A DNA stretch of 64,000 bases from assembly GCA_002794785.1 (NCBI GenBank), contig NBBA01000009.1:1302001-1366000 (forward strand). The letters are read 5' to 3'. The DNA comes from Coniferiporia sulphurascens. Taxonomy: Eukaryota > Basidiomycota > Agaricomycetes > Hymenochaetales > Hymenochaetaceae. Made by a program: the position numbers and the translations under genes. Below the pieces are notes generated by a model. The model was not told the DNA's origin, searched no databases, and saw nothing but the letters and a program-made list of their open reading frames with translations. Below, piece after piece: positions 10,931 through 24,334 of the stretch; position 1 is the first letter of the stretch; each line of letters begins with the position of its first letter.

Positions 10931-13517
10931 TCACGAAATAGTCTGGCCCTGAGAAAATATCGACTAAGAAATTGCTTGCCCCTGAAATAGAATATTGAAC
11001 CATTGATGAGGAAAGCAAGTTCATCAGTGAAGAAACCAGAAAACCTTAACGGGTACAGTGGGGGGTGTATAAGATTTGTTTCGAAGCTAATGTGCTCGCA
11101 CGAACAAAATTGGCTTGTTGAAGAGCACACCTAACAATGAGGATCTTGGCCAAATATCGAAAGGACGGACGCAGCCGTGAGCACAGATCCTGAAATTAAA
11201 CTAATACGTGACGAAGTTAAATCCAGATCCGGGTCATCTTAGGCTTACAGACCGCGTGCATACGGGTGCAAAATACACTGGGAGTCGTCTCATACCCACC
11301 TTCCCTACGTCTGTCGAGCCTGTGCTTACTTAAGCATTTATAAGTCTCCTCATGAAAGCGCAGGCCACGACTCCGTAAATGACAGGAATATATCTTGCGC
11401 ACAGGAAATGAAAGGCTCCACTGAATAGCTACCCGTTCTTCGTCAACGCAGTCTGACACACGAACTGGTGCAAGGTGAAGGCCAGGGGAAGCGAGACTGA
11501 AGCAAGTCACCATTTCGGATGGATGATCAGTAGAAGGCAAACGCCTGGAAGGGCCTCTTGGAAACGTCAAGTGACAACAGTTAATTGACCAATTGTGCTC
11601 TGGGCGACGACGTGAAATCAGTCCCTCTGGGGTGTTTCTTACATTGCCAATGAAGTACAAGATGGGTAAATATTTGGCGGCTTCGTTGTGCTCGGAGATT
11701 GAGGGAAGCTCCCCCCCTTTCCCTTTCTACCTTTTCCCGCAGTATCCGGTGAATCCTTAGAAGCTCTATAAGTTCTGAGACACTTCTGCGGCTTGTGACC
11801 CTGGCCGGAGCCGGAGCCGGAAATATACACGCCACTCACCTCACCGTGTCTTCCCCCAAACGAACTTAACTGCATATCTTAAGGAAGAAATGCACTGCTG
11901 ATGTACACGCGTTCGACTTGATATCCGGGCTTGTGTGGGAAGCGTGCGAAAAGCTGGAAAAGCAGGCCGGGTGAATGCTCAATACGGTGCGCGATTAATG
12001 TAGCTATAAAGCCGCGCCTCGTTAACAGCGTCCACTGGCATCTCGTCCGGGCGTGTGGAGCGGGGAAAAACGCTCTTGATAGAGCTGCGTCTTGTCTGTC
12101 TGTGCTTCGGTATGGGTCCGACGAGGTAGTAACCCATCCACGTTCGTGGTGTATCGGGGCCTTGCCTGCAGGTTGAGGCTCACCCTTAGCAGCATCTGAC
12201 GCTTCTATCTGCGCCTCATAACTGCTTCAGTGGTCAGGTCTGGTTCGCACCGCCCCAGCTATCTAGGTTTGAATACGGAGGCGTATATTTGGCGTACGCA
12301 AGTTCCCGTTTACATGGGCCGAGGTTTGTGAGTTCCCTGGAGATTCATTCGGCCATCTCAAAAGTTCCGAGTCCGTCTGCATAGCGAGCGTGCTTTGAAA
12401 GGCGGAAAGGACGCTTCGGACTTGGCTAATAGAAGGACGTGAAAGGGGGAGTCCAAGCTATTCTGCAAGGTGACCGGCAGGATCAAAGTGTAGGACCAGA
12501 GCTGTCGGACGCGCTGTTTTCGCCATTATAAATATCTTATTGCCATCAACTTCATTGTGGGACCTCTTGCTAATCTGGCCGGACCCGTTGACCACGAGGC
12601 ACTATCGTCTGCGCTTCTGACTGGATGACTCCTTGATTGAAGAGCCCTTTAAGCCAGAAGGGATTGGCAGCGAAAGGGGCCAGTATAAACTTCGGCGAGT
12701 GGGGATAGTCTGGATACCCCATTTCGTACCAGATTGCCAAGTCAACTGTAAATGCAAGCTTTAAGATGTCGTCTGCGGCCGCCGGTGGAAAGCAGAGTAA
12801 AAATAAGGGTCGCACTGGACAAAGAGCAACCATGGGCTCTGAGTAAGAATCCAGAACAACTCATAATCAAACAGTTTAGCTGATCACTCAATATTCCATG
12901 TGAGTCCATCAACGCTTGAGGGCAGTTTGAGCTGGCCTTGGGCCAAGCAAGACCGGCGGTAAAACTCGTTGGACGCTTGTGCATAGTATTTACTCTGTGC
13001 GGATTTCGGAAGGCTGTACTCATCCTCAGATTTCGCTTAACCGAAGGAAGACGAAGAGCCGGTTAAGCGCATTTTGAGTGGGGCGCCTATGGCGCGTCCT
13101 GGTCACGGCTCTTGATTTTACAATATTCTGTGCCTCAACCGGAACATATTTTCAACTCAACATTCACATGCCAAGGCTGAGCGAGGCGCGTGCCCTCTAC
13201 ATGTGCGGAAAAATGCAGGCGCTTGTCTCTGGTTTGATCGAGAGTCGAGACGAGGTCACGGCCGCTTTGCATTCTTCCAGGCGTGGAGACCGGGTGGACG
13301 GGGGACTTGAGGATTATGTAACCGCTAAGCACAATTATCCCACGTTAGTAATCTTGTGTAAAATTACAAATAAACTTACAAAGCAACTAAAAGTCTTACA
13401 CAAGCAGCAAAAAAGATAACTCCGCATTAAAAGTTCATGATGTCAGTTTACTTATAAGTCCTCAACTTGTGGCACCTCAGCGTCCACACCCGGGCCTGAG
13501 TAACGACAGAAGGCAAA
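10931..13517. other. 2.6 kb intergenic, no supported gene
   Basis: Open frames here (for example minus 11217-11660 and 12570-12833, plus 13078-13419) show no domain, no consistent splice pattern and no fungal family motif. No terminal repeats or tRNA-like folds were found. It may be old mobile or gene debris beyond recognition. Confidence 0.35.
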
Positions 13518-15677
13518 ATGATTTCGTCCTGGCAGAGTATACTTGCTCTCGTCGTGTTTCTTCTTACTAGTGAGTATCGGTTTGATGCCCTGGAATAGCA
13601 GTTAATTACCATTGTCTCATGATAGATCTAGTCGGAGTGTTTCCTCTTCACGTCAAAGTCCCTCTCCCAGCCTCGCTATCCTCCTTAACTGCAAGACTTG
13701 CGGTATACATACGCATATGCTTCCCATCGCAGTCATGTTGCACTCTTCATCCGAAGTATGACAAGTCCGCCGGAAGGCAGGGCAGGCTTATCCGCTGGCA
13801 TAGGGTCCCAATAAACTTCCAGACAGCTCCGCCAATAGCTGTTTTTCTGCTTCTTGCCACACGCGTCTTGCATGGTGTGGACGTGAGGCAGGGTATTGTG
13901 GGCACAAATGGCGTGAAGCCCATTAGTATCATGGCCCTTTTCATCTCGTTGGTAAGCGCGATAAGTTCTTAAAGGGGCTATTCTTCCTGATCAGGTTGGA
14001 ATGCAGGCATACCTTTCTATATCTCTAGACACTACTGGGCTTTTTCGATTTTTGGCATTCTGGGTCGCCCGAAAAGGCGGTGCCTCAGGCAGGAGGCTGT
14101 ATTTCTATCTGTATCTTTTCTTTTTCGTTTCCGGAGTTGCTGTCGGAAATGTAAGGTCGTCTTTTTTGAAAGTTTTCTCTTGAAATGCTGAGATCTTATC
14201 GCGATAGGATCCTGTTGTCTTGTTCGGGACACCTTTCCTGGCGCACTTCTCGCGTGTTACTGGGTGAATACTCTTAGTCCTACTCGTGACCGATATTGAT
14301 TGATACTAACATTGTCACATCAAGAATCACTCCTCCAACAGCTTGGATCTTTGCGCAATTTGCTGTAGCGAACATGGGTAAAGCATTTATTTCTTCGTTG
14401 AGATTATCAGCTGTATTAAAAATCCAAACCAGGCTCAGCTGTTCTTCCTCCCTCCAATCTAACCAATCTCGTCCTGACTGGTGCCTTTTCTATCACTTTC
14501 ATCGATTATCCGGCCTACACTGTCCTTCCTGCTCTTGCAGCTGCAGCTGCAGTATTCCCTGTCGTCACATTTGGACTCTTTGCATCCCGGACTTTCATTC
14601 CTCGTGAGATTAACGCCATTGCACTACAAGACCCTAGTGAATCGTCAACGGCCGTCGAAGCTGAATCACGTTCGGCTGACCTGGAAGCGGTTGGACCGCC
14701 GTCGCCCGCCCGCGCCATACATGGCCTGAGCTCGCTCAATGATAAAAATGGGGCAATTTTTGGAAGTATCCTACTTACCGTGGCATTAGTCGTCCTTGTT
14801 GGTACTTCACCGCTGAAGATTCCGGTATGGGAAGTGACTGTCCCTCCTGCGGTTATGATGCTTCTTAGAGACGTATGGTACGACAGACAAAGATGGTGGA
14901 AGTCCCCGGCCGCAGATAGAATTGGAGCACAAGGACAAGAAAGAACAAACGTCTCGTCTGACGTAGAACTAGAAAACATCCCCGCAAGTGCCGAATCTTG
15001 TACGGTGCAGTATGCTACTCAATCGGACAAAAAGGAGCCGACGATACTTTCTTTTATCTCTGAATGCAAGCAGACTAAGCTCCCCACGCTATCCTCCATC
15101 GTTCCGCGTCTGCCTTTCTCCCTGGTCCTCTTCGCATTCTGCATGTTCATCCTTGTCCAGGCCCTGACGACTAGGGGGTGGGTCGAAGTTTTTGCGTCAT
15201 GGTGGACAGCATGGATACGTGTTTGTTCCGCAGGCGGGTCCGGCTCCGCCATAGTGGGAGCTATCGGCGGAATGTTGCTGATCAGCATTTTACTCTGTAA
15301 TGTAGGGAACCTCCATTTTGTCTAAGCGAAACCTTCTAACTAACGTTTGCATGTGACAGCTGTGCGGGACAAATATCGGGACTACGATCCTTCTAGCGCG
15401 CGTGCTGCAGTCCTGGCTCAAGACCTCTCCGGAGGTCGTGTCTAAGGAGGTCCGGCTCGGCTCGATCTACGCGCTAGCGATCGGGACGAATTTTGGAGCG
15501 TTCACATTCTCGTTCTCGGCCTCGCTTGCGGGCCTGCTTTGGCGCGACATTCTCCGCCAGAAGGGCATCATCGTCCGGCAGAAGCAGTTCGCGCTTCTGA
15601 ACCTCCCGATCATTGGCGTGGCGGCCGTCGCCGCTGCCGCGGTACTTGTTGCGGAGATGTACGTCGTGAGGCGGTAG
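13518..15677 (+). CDS. Citrate/arsenite-type ion transporter (ArsB/CitT-like)
   Basis: Predicted 603-residue polytopic membrane protein. Exons are 13518-13569, 13626-13951, 14007-14150, 14208-14263, 14325-14377, 14439-15301 and 15360-15677; all phases close. It belongs to the ion transporter superfamily with a citrate-transporter-like domain. Visible motifs are GIVGTNGVKPISIMALFISL, AYLSISLDTTGLFRFLAFW, DPVVLFGTPFLAHFSRVTG, the ITPPTAWIFAQF helix, LPPSNLTNLVLTG (the re-entrant 'SNxTN' anion/cation site) and, in the second half, LCGTNIGTTILLARVLQ, which repeats that site. A hydrophilic loop of roughly 150 residues separates the halves. The protein could carry arsenite, dicarboxylates or other anions; the substrate cannot be told. 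It appears complete. Confidence 0.85.
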
Positions 15678-15954
15678 GAGGCGGTATCTGCAGGTGAATT
15701 TGAATATATGACGTCCTTTTCGTATGCTTTTTTTCACTTGTGGCTGTCGATCGTGACGAGTGGGGTTAGTCTGCTTGTTCGCTTTGTCAAAACACCGAAG
15801 TCAGGTTCTAACTCGCTTCTGTGCATCATTCGCAAACTATTATAGTCTTGTCTACACGCCGCTGTGCTTCTGTTCTGTACTTGTTTTGTCTTGATAAAAA
15901 TAGATGCTTACGCTTTCGGTCTAGTGCCCTACCCCCGCCGCGGTCACACACTAG

Positions 15955-17269
15955 CCGCTGCGTGCAAGTCCTCGGTGTATCACAACAACGCGCAGCTGTT
16001 CTGGATCGGGTTGACGTGCATGATCAACGTAACAAAGTAAATGGAAAGACAAAGGACACAACTAAGAAAGGAGAGCGTCGCAAAGCAACGTTGCTGCACC
16101 GCCTTTGGCGCCTTCAAGTCCCATTTTGTAAATCCTGGTTATCTATTTCGTTTCCGGTGTGGCAGCGGTGCGCCCGAGAAACGTGGAGAGTAATTTGGGT
16201 TCTAAAGATGTAGCGTCCGAGTCCGGCGGGGCTTCGCTACTCGAGTTCCTCCGAACCTCGAGTCGGAGTAGGAATTAATGCTGCACGGTTCGGGGGAATT
16301 CGCGACCTTAATTTGCTTTTGAGCGGCCTGGAGGGTCGAGGTCGACTGGACTGTAATAAGTTGCCGTTGTCCTGATAGACTTGTGCGCTACTCATGTGGA
16401 CAATATAACTATAAGTTGTTCGTTATTGTCGGTCTATTATAAGAGCTGCGCTACCAGTTATCACTAGCTAGAGCCGTAAGTGCATACTGTACGCTAGTGC
16501 GCCACTCCATAAATAACCCGAGGGTTGCCTATTATTATCTAGAAGTACTAGTATATACATATCAGGCTGCGTTGCGCAGCACGCAGCGGGGTCGTGTGGG
16601 AAGGCGGACCCCAGCGCGAGCTGGGGGTGGGGGTGTTTTCGTGCTTCGTGCTTTGCCCGTGCTATTTACGACCTTCAAGATCGGGTCCGGGAAAAGAGAT
16701 CAAATTGAATTGCCAATTCGCTAACGCTAATACTGTAGTAATCCTGGACAATCAGTGCAGCTGCTGGCAGGCAAAACCATAAACGTACTACTACATACAT
16801 GTATATACTACTGTACATGCCTACATGCCTCAGTACTTCGAAGCTTTGGGCCCAGGAAGAACAAGTCATTTCGCAGTTTCGGCCGTCGCTATTACTGTTC
16901 GGTGTTCCTTCTCACTCGTCGTGCTACAAGTTGCAGCCACGTGTCCGGTCTCTCATTCACGAACTAAACTATGTCCCATGACTTAATTTCCATGCGCAGA
17001 ACTTGCGGAGGGAGGAGGGTTGTGTAGCAAGAACGAGATTCTGGTACAACAACAAAGAACGTCAACGTAATAGTATATTGGTATTTATAATCCAGGAGCT
17101 AAAACTGTTTCAGTTGGACCTGTTGAACTTGAAGCACTTTATCAGCAACCCGGCGCTCGTGCTCGCGTCGCTCGCCATCACGATCGGGAACTATACTTAT
17201 AAACGTCGAGCACCACGAATTGGTAGTACAATACATATATTACCGTTAGTAACACTAGTGTTAAATTAA
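15955..17269 (+). pseudogene. Two exon-like fragments of an unrecognised gene
   Basis: Two short blocks stand out from AT-rich noncoding DNA by high third-position GC and by splice-like borders. Block A (15955-16028, preceded by ctag and followed by gtaaca) reads KSSVYHNNAQLFWIGLTCMI. Block B (from 17114, preceded by tttcag) reads LLNLKHFISNPALVLASLAI and continues into a membrane-like end before a stop at 17269. No start, linking exon or domain could be assigned. They may be leftovers of a membrane protein gene. Chance coding-like composition is possible. Confidence 0.25.
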
Positions 17270-17323
17270 CTTTCTTTCTGATCGCGCAGGGCAGGGTAGC
17301 TTTGATATATTTAGTGTATTCGC

Positions 17324-17347
17324 ATTCATATTCATATTCACATTCAT
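17324..17347 (+). repeat. (ATTCAT)n hexanucleotide microsatellite
   Basis: Four imperfect tandem copies of ATTCAT lie in noncoding sequence. Confidence 0.6.
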
Positions 17348-19630
17348 ACTATATTTAACCCCGCCCCGGGGAAGGCCGACGTGGAAACACGTGATATTAG
17401 AACCGTTTTCCCCTCTTTCAACACGCGGACACACGCACGTACTGTGCAGCCCCACAACTCTATAACGCAGTAATCAGTCGTGTTCGGTGCAAAATGGATG
17501 TTGCTGAGTGAGTTCTCAAGATAGATCTCTGATCTGTGTACCGTGCGTCCGGCGGCGAAAAGACCCAGGGCAGCCCACCACCCGGCGCGCGTGCAAATCA
17601 AAGAAGTCTCATTTGCCAGTCCCAACTCTCAAGAGTCAGATCTGCAGCTGCAGCAGCCAAAACATGACCACGTAAGTGCTAGCCTCGGACTCTGAAGTCC
17701 CGGATCACCCCTTCTCTCATTTGCTTCGGCTTTTTTTCCTTGTCTTCCTTCCCTTACGACGGAAGAAGGAAAAAATGTAAAAAAAGAAGCTGTTGGGATT
17801 CAGTCCCATCGTGATGGCGGCGCTTTTGGCTTTGGCTAGGGGCGGGTGGTCCCCTGGGCACTCGCTCTTTTTGCTCTTTTGCATTTTTCCTTTCTCCGAT
17901 CTCATCGCGCGGTCTTAGCGCTCCCCCTCGTCCCCATCTTGTCTCAGACCTAGTTCCAGACGCCACGCAAGCGCATACCCAATTCGAGGGGCGAGTGAGG
18001 GAAAGTGACTTGTCATGCAAGTAAAAATAATGGGTCGATTAGACATTTCAGGCAGGAGGTTCCGTCCGGTAAGCTGCCATCCAGGGACTTGAGTCCTAGA
18101 TGGCGGCGGCGATCAGGGCGAGGGATTGTGGTATATTGCGTCGGCAGCCACGCGTGTTATATTTTTTGGAGTTGGTTGCCTCGACCCACGATGCGCACTG
18201 GAAGGTGCCGCGCGCCCGGTAATACATACTGCTGACTCATCGCAAGGAGTATCCATGAAGGCCCGAGGGAAAAAAGGGACGTGTTGGGTGCGGAGAACGA
18301 ACTTTTTCATGGATGTGCGTTGTATGCGTGTGCTTCTTCTTCTCACGAGACGAATGAAGGGGGAGGCGTTCTGTGGGCTCCTATCTGTAGTATCTGTGCA
18401 TCTTGCTGCAAATCAGATACACGAGACGGGGGTTAGGTAGACACTCAGATCGCCGATCGCGTGGGTGGGATTGGGTCGCCACCCCCGGTTTTGCGCAATG
18501 ACTCACACGGGGCCTGAGGAATGCGTTTCCATCGAGGGACCATACGTGCAGGGCTGTGTGTGCCGAGCTTTGGGGGTGTAGGGTAAGGGGACGGGCGAGA
18601 GCATACGGAACGCGGCTGATGCAGATCGCGGAGGCGGAATACACACGCCCACGGGTCGGCGAGCTGGTAGTAGCAGTCCGTATGTGCATCGATGCGATCG
18701 CACATTTATATGGGCGGACAGCGCTCGCGGCCGCGTCACCCCGGTCTAGGATGGGATCAGCGTCGACATGGGGTGCGTCGGCGATGTAGCAGGCGTGTTA
18801 GGAAGCAAGGAGGGGAAGTATGGGCTGCGGCCAAGCTTCGGATAGATGATATATTGAGTAGTGATGACGGTAGCAATTTAAAAAAAGTGGCGGAGTCGGT
18901 ACTAGGGTCGACCGACGCGTCCTTCGATCAGGCACGCCAGGACAGAGATGATGTGCGTGGGTGGCCACGACCACGCCGGGCGGTGACGTAGCGAGACGGG
19001 AGCGATGGGCGTGTGTAAGGACGGACGCCGAGTTTGTCCTGCTCGTCGTGGGCTCAATTAGAAATGCATTGATATTGATATTGCCACCGGTTGTCGAGTG
19101 TGTCCGGGAGGACGGCAGAGGGACGCGTGTTGTACCGCGGAACCACCCATCAAGAGCGCGTAGGAAGCGGGGCTTGGCGAGCACTGCCGCATCACACCAA
19201 ACGGGGCCGAAGCGCTCACCCAGACGCGAACCTAGAAAATTCAGTTCATTTTTTTCCATAACGTTTTCGAGGTAGCGAACTGTTTCGTCTTCGTCTTCGT
19301 CTGCGCCGGGTGTGTCATGCCAAGCAGGACACGGGGCGTCTTACTAGGAGGTGGCACGGCAGCCGGCCAACAGCCAAGCCAGAAGAGAAGAGGGGCCATT
19401 GAGTCGTGGTGGGGCTGCAGAATAGGATGAAGGTGGTATAGGCGTTCGGGCTGTTATCTGCAGGGAAGAGGCCTGGCAAGTTGACCAGAGGTATGTCTAG
19501 ATGAGTAGAAGTGTGAATACCTGACGGAAGAAGCCGAGCACGTGCAGCTCGGGAAGAGGCGGCGCACGTGGTCTGGACCACTCGCGAGACCCCGGCCACC
19601 GCAACTTGGTCTCCGCTTGAGCTCTTCATA
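17348..19630. other. 2.3 kb intergenic, no supported gene
   Basis: Moderately GC-rich sequence with overlapping open frames on both strands, none with domain content or consistent splicing. Two ATGs are followed by donor-like gtaagt or gtgagt (17494 and 17664), but no matching second exon was found. A short (TTCGTC)3 tract lies near 19284. It may include the long 5' leader of the next gene. Confidence 0.35.
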
Positions 19631-19700
19631 ACGCCTCTCCCTTTCATCATCCGCCTACTTTCCCCCATACACCTCCTCCTCCCCCTCCCTCGTCGTCCCC
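19631..19700 (+). promoter_or_regulatory. Pyrimidine-rich promoter/5' UTR tract
   Basis: About 70 bp rich in C and T, with repeated CTCC, lies about 85 bp before the ATG at 19786. Such CT blocks are common directly upstream of transcription starts in basidiomycete genes. It supports the plus-strand gene model and the chosen start. Confidence 0.45.
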
Positions 19701-19785
19701 AACAGCGAGCTCTGCGTTTGCCAATTTTACCAACTTTTCTTGCTCGCCACTGCCGCCGACACTGCCGACGCCGACGAACGGCGCT

Positions 19786-22047
19786 ATGACTGCTATGATG
19801 TCCCCGCCCGTGGGCAGCCATTTCATGCCCACCACCCACTCCGCCCCCGCGCCCCGCTCGGGCATCCTCCTCAACGCCTCTCCTTGCTCGTCCGCCCCCA
19901 ATTCGCCTTTGCCTGCGCATTACCTGCTCTCACCTATTCCTTGCAACGCGATCCCCTCGTCTCTTTCCTCTCACTCGTCTTCCGCCTCATCTACGTCCTC
20001 CACTGACGACGTTGCCTCCACTTCGGCAACTAGCTACGGTGGCACCCCAGCCCTGAATCCTCAGGGTTCACAGAACCAGCATAACAGTCGCAAGATCCGC
20101 TTCGCGCCTCTCCCCGAACCTCGTCGCGACGGTTACGACGACGACTTTCAGCTTCCCGGTAGCGCATTGTCAGAGATCGACGGTGCCGCCTCCTCGCCAA
20201 AGCTAAATACTCTTCCCCCGCTTGCATCACCAAAAATCATCCCGCCAACCCTTGCCCGTCCTTCTGTCTTTGATTCCAATCTACTGAGCGTGTCGCAACC
20301 TGCCGGTTCCTGCTCCACGCTCGGACTCTCCTTCGATGGACCCGGGCTGCCCGACAGTGGACAGGCTACTGAAACCAATACTGCCCCCAGTTCGGACTGC
20401 GGCACTGATGATACACAGATTGCCGCTCCTATCAAGAAGCCACACAGCTGGGTGCGTCTTCTACGCCTTACAAAACACGCACCCCCTAGACAGGGCTCGG
20501 GCGCTTCCCGCTTACCAGACGAATCTTCTGGCCTCAGTGGCCTTTTTCGCTCATCGTCCCGCGGATCCACCACATCTGTATGCTCCCTGCGGGGCCTGTC
20601 TGTAAGTGACGCGAATGCGAGCACTGCGAGTCTCGGGGGTATGCCCTCTCGTCGCAAGAGTGCGGGCGCAGAAAGCGCTGTGCTCCCCGCCTTTTCGTTA
20701 CGGGGCGGATTCTCGCTTAAGCCTGTCATTAGTGAGGCGGATACTTCTTCCTCACCCAACATCGCTGCAAAAAAGAATCCCGCATATGTGCGGACACACA
20801 TGAGTGCTGGTTCAGCGCCACCGACGGCGCGCCGCGGCACGCGCCTGTTGAATGGGCGTGTATACGGCGCACGAGGTGCGCTGGGCACAAACCTATTTGC
20901 GACTGCGCGGGACACAGAACCGGAATTTGTCGAGTGGGGTCACGGCGGGATGGGTAGCGTGCGTGGTGCTCGTGCTGCGGGAAGCGAAGGTGCATGGACC
21001 GCACTGCAGAGCAGCCGGGCACTCAGTGTTGGACACGTTGCGGATGGTGATCGGCCTGGGGACGATGATGACGGGAGTGGGATGGGCTGGGTGAGACGTC
21101 GGAGGGAGCTGCGGGAACGAGAGAAAAAAGAAAACGAGGAAAGGGAACAGCGAGAGAGGACAAATGGAAGTGGGAAGGTTAATTCTGAAAAGAAGGACTC
21201 TGAATCGATGCAGGAGGTGGCGTTGAGTAAGTCACTTACCACCGGAGCGGATGTGTCGGGACCGGTCGCCCCTGCAGATGCTAGCGAGGAGAAAGAGGTT
21301 CGGGACGACGGCGAATCAGGGACGAAAGCGGAAGAGTCCGTGTCGAAGGCGGAGAGTGTGGAGATGATGGGGGTTTCTGCTACCGAGTTAGCAGGAAAGA
21401 CGGAAAAACTGGAGCCAGAACATGTTTACACAGCTGTGACTGTGCCCGCATCGAAGCCGAAGGTGTATCACCATCATTCGCATTCGTCGAATTCCGGACT
21501 CCCCGGGTCCGTGACGCCCGTGCATTTGGCACTCTCTAGCGCGTTCAACACCCCAATTGCCGATCACAGTACTCAGGATCTAAGTGCGAACACGGGTCCA
21601 TTCGATGTAGCTGCGAGTGCGAGAGAGAATGAGGTCTCGGGTGTGTCCACCCCTACGAGCGCCGGCACGTCGGGATCAAGCTTTGGAGATGATGACGAAG
21701 ACGAGGAGGAAACTCCTGGTAAGGAACATGAAGATGAAGCAGATGAGGACGAAGACGAAGATGAGGACACTGAAAGCGGGGAGGGCAACGTAAGTCCTGT
21801 TTCTTTTTCCTGTAATTTCCCCCCCGACATATTCTACCCCTGCATGAAGTGCTGTTTCAATCCGCAACCTCGGCCTTTTATCTTCGCTTTGATACTTTAT
21901 GCCTCGTCGCTATCCGGCCTGTTTTATTTGTTTCTGATGCGTGCGGCTTACTGACGTTTTTCTCACTATTTTTATTAGTTACAGGATAAAACGCGTAAGA
22001 CTGCCATTGGCGCAGGCGTCGAGAAGGTCTCGCGACACAAGGAGTAA
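19786..22047 (+). CDS. Uncharacterised serine-rich protein with acidic tail
   Basis: Two exons, 19786-21789 and 21979-22047, give about 690 residues; the second adds a basic end, LQDKTRKTAIGAGVEKVSRH. The 2-kb first exon is unusually long for this window. The N-terminal 350 residues are low-complexity Ser/Pro/Ala with short basic islands (RKIRFAPLPEPRR, SWVRLLRL). Around residues 355-400 is a more ordered part (RRGTRLLNGRVYGARGA, FVEWGHGGMGSV). A charged helix (WVRRRRELREREKKENEE) follows near residue 430. Asp/Glu repeats encoded at about 21690-21780 precede the intron. No signal peptide, TM segment or known domain is seen. Its disorder and charge suggest a nuclear or scaffold protein, but that is inference. 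A 255-residue antisense frame inside it is a shadow. Confidence 0.65.
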
Positions 22048-24334
22048 GCGTGGCCGCGGTATTACAGGCGCAATCCACGTGAAGCATGCGCCTCTCATGC
22101 TCGGTTGCCGGACGCACGTAAATATTAGTGCAAGCCCTCTATGCGAACCCGACCTCGTAAAGCCGGTGTGCATATCCCGGCCGCCCACCCGAATTCCCCA
22201 CTCACACCCCCCACCTTCGACTTCCTTGCTCGTGCATCTTTCTTCACCTGCATTCCACAATGTTCATCCGCATTCTCCTTTATCTTTTATCTCATTGACT
22301 CGTCCGGCCTGGCTAGCTGGGCTGAGCAGCTGCGCGGATGTGCGCCGAAGTCGTCTGTGCTTCTCTAGTCTCATGACTGCGCCCATGTCTCTTGATTATG
22401 ATCATGGTGATGTTAAAAGGTCTGGAGTACGCTCAGGCGCTTGGTTTGTCTTTCAGGACCTGCCTCATTGTGCATAGCATCCATCACGCATCTGTTTGTT
22501 CATCCGCATATCCATCATTCATCCATCGTCGTATCATATCATACCCATAATATGCACCAATAGGCAGGGGAAGACGTTGCTTCCTCAATTTATCTGTTCC
22601 CACCCCTTCCTATCGTCTTCACACTTAAATCCCATCTCTTCCTATTCCATTCTGCCTTCATTCACCCGAGGTTCGTCTCATTTTACTGTATATTATTATA
22701 TCCATTTTACTTGTGATTCTAAATTTCACGTCCCGTAGCGATATCTTCAATCCGCGCTCCATGCATGTATACAGACATGTGAACATTATTGTCAATCTGG
22801 GCCTCCTGTCCCATTATTCCCCGTACTCGTCTCTTCTCACCTTCTGTTTCTTTTTATTGTGTCGTGCTTCATTCCTTTCCGCTTTTTCTCTATATCGTCT
22901 TGTCTCGATTCTGGTTCTGTGTCGTCCTATTTCTGACCTCGTTATCTGTGCATAGTTAGTCGTGTTTCTTGTCTCATGCAGTACCTCGCTTTCAAGTCAG
23001 TTCGGCCTGGTTTTTCCTTAGTCTCGTCTCGTATCGTTTTTTTCTCTCCATCTTTTTGATATAATCCTTTGATGATATACGGTCATTCAAGTTGTTTCGA
23101 CACATTCATTTCCTATGTCCGATGGACGGTATAGCATATCGCGATGTTTGGATTCGCCTAGAATTCAGTACCTGCACTTATGATTATGCTTATGTGGACC
23201 CTCGCGGCCCTGGGCCGATTGTCCGCGAGTGAATTGTATCGGTCGGAGTGCGGCGCGATGTTAGTGGCTCGGCGTCTTCCTTGTGCAGGGGGCGATCCAG
23301 ATTCCACTGGGGACCCGCCGCATCAGCTGCTTGGCATTACATGTACATCATGTAGTACAATACATACATATATCGATTTCAATTGAGATTTAAAAGGCAG
23401 ACTAGCGACTAGCGACTTAGCAAGAATTGGTTTAGAAGCCAAGAAGGTGGGGGCTCGGGAGTCGGGACTGCGATTTTGAGTGATTGTGATATGCCAGCGG
23501 TGTGCTGTGAATTAATCGTTAATCAATTAGCGCTGAGGGAAATAAGGGAAAAAGAGGGGAGGGGGGTGCGCGGTAATATTAATTGTAAATTATAATATAC
23601 AATCTAGGTCGCACAGCCCAGCAAGAGCAGCTGAGTAAAAGAAGCGACAAGGCACAGAGAGGAAGAAAAGGGGGGGGGGGGGGGTACCCAGTAGAGCTCG
23701 TCAAACACGTTGCACCCCAGAACCGATCTGCACAGCCTGAGCACATAGCAAAATCAGGTAACTTCAGAGCGGATAGAACGGGGCTCGAGATAGGGGCGGG
23801 GGCGGGAGAAGGACGTCTAAACGTGTGTTCTGGGTAGTAGCCTGGCGATGGAGTGATGGGTCCGAGGAACGAGAATACGAATACTGCCTTATGCGGGTCG
23901 GGAGAACGATGCTGGCTCCGTTTATGGGGAATGCGATGGCATTATAGTTCTGTGATGCGGGTAAAATACAGACATGCGGGTGAGGGGAAAAGGACAGTAC
24001 GAGGCGATACATAGCGAGAGTGAAGGGTCCATCGGTACATGATTCCGATCCCGTGATCAGAAGGTGGTCTGTGCGGCCCCTCGAAGTGTCCACGGTCTAT
24101 TACTGTACTGCGAACGTTCGTCGTCCATTCGGGAAGTAGCCAACAGAAAAGGAAGGACGAGGGAGAAGAAAGAAAGATGTACAAGCACGGGGAGATAGGG
24201 GGCAAAGTGAGATCATGAACGAGGTGCAATGACGGATGGATTCCGCTTGGGGTTAGGAAACCGGCGAAGCCAAGTCGGGAACTAACCTCCCCTCCGTCAT
24301 GCCTGCCACCTAGGGGGCGATGGAATCTAGCGCC
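22048..24334. other. 2.3 kb between convergent genes, pyrimidine-rich
   Basis: The first 1.1 kb is T/C-rich on the plus strand and resembles a long 3' UTR or downstream spacer. No exons with domain content are seen on either strand. It contains the G15 run at 23670-23684. Confidence 0.4.
23670..23684 (+). repeat. G15 homopolymer
   Basis: Fifteen consecutive guanines follow AAAA in noncoding DNA. It is a slippage-prone tract and a likely place for assembly or sequencing length error. Confidence 0.8.

Noticed and set aside
18797..19259. Overlapping frames of 100-150 residues on both strands
   Set aside because: No domain, biased Arg/Pro composition from GC-rich sequence, and no consistent splicing.
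20148..20915. 255-residue open frame on the minus strand inside the serine-rich gene
   Set aside because: It is Arg/Ser/Pro-rich antisense shadow of a GC-rich exon; the plus strand has the longer frame, a CT-rich leader and a consistent final intron.
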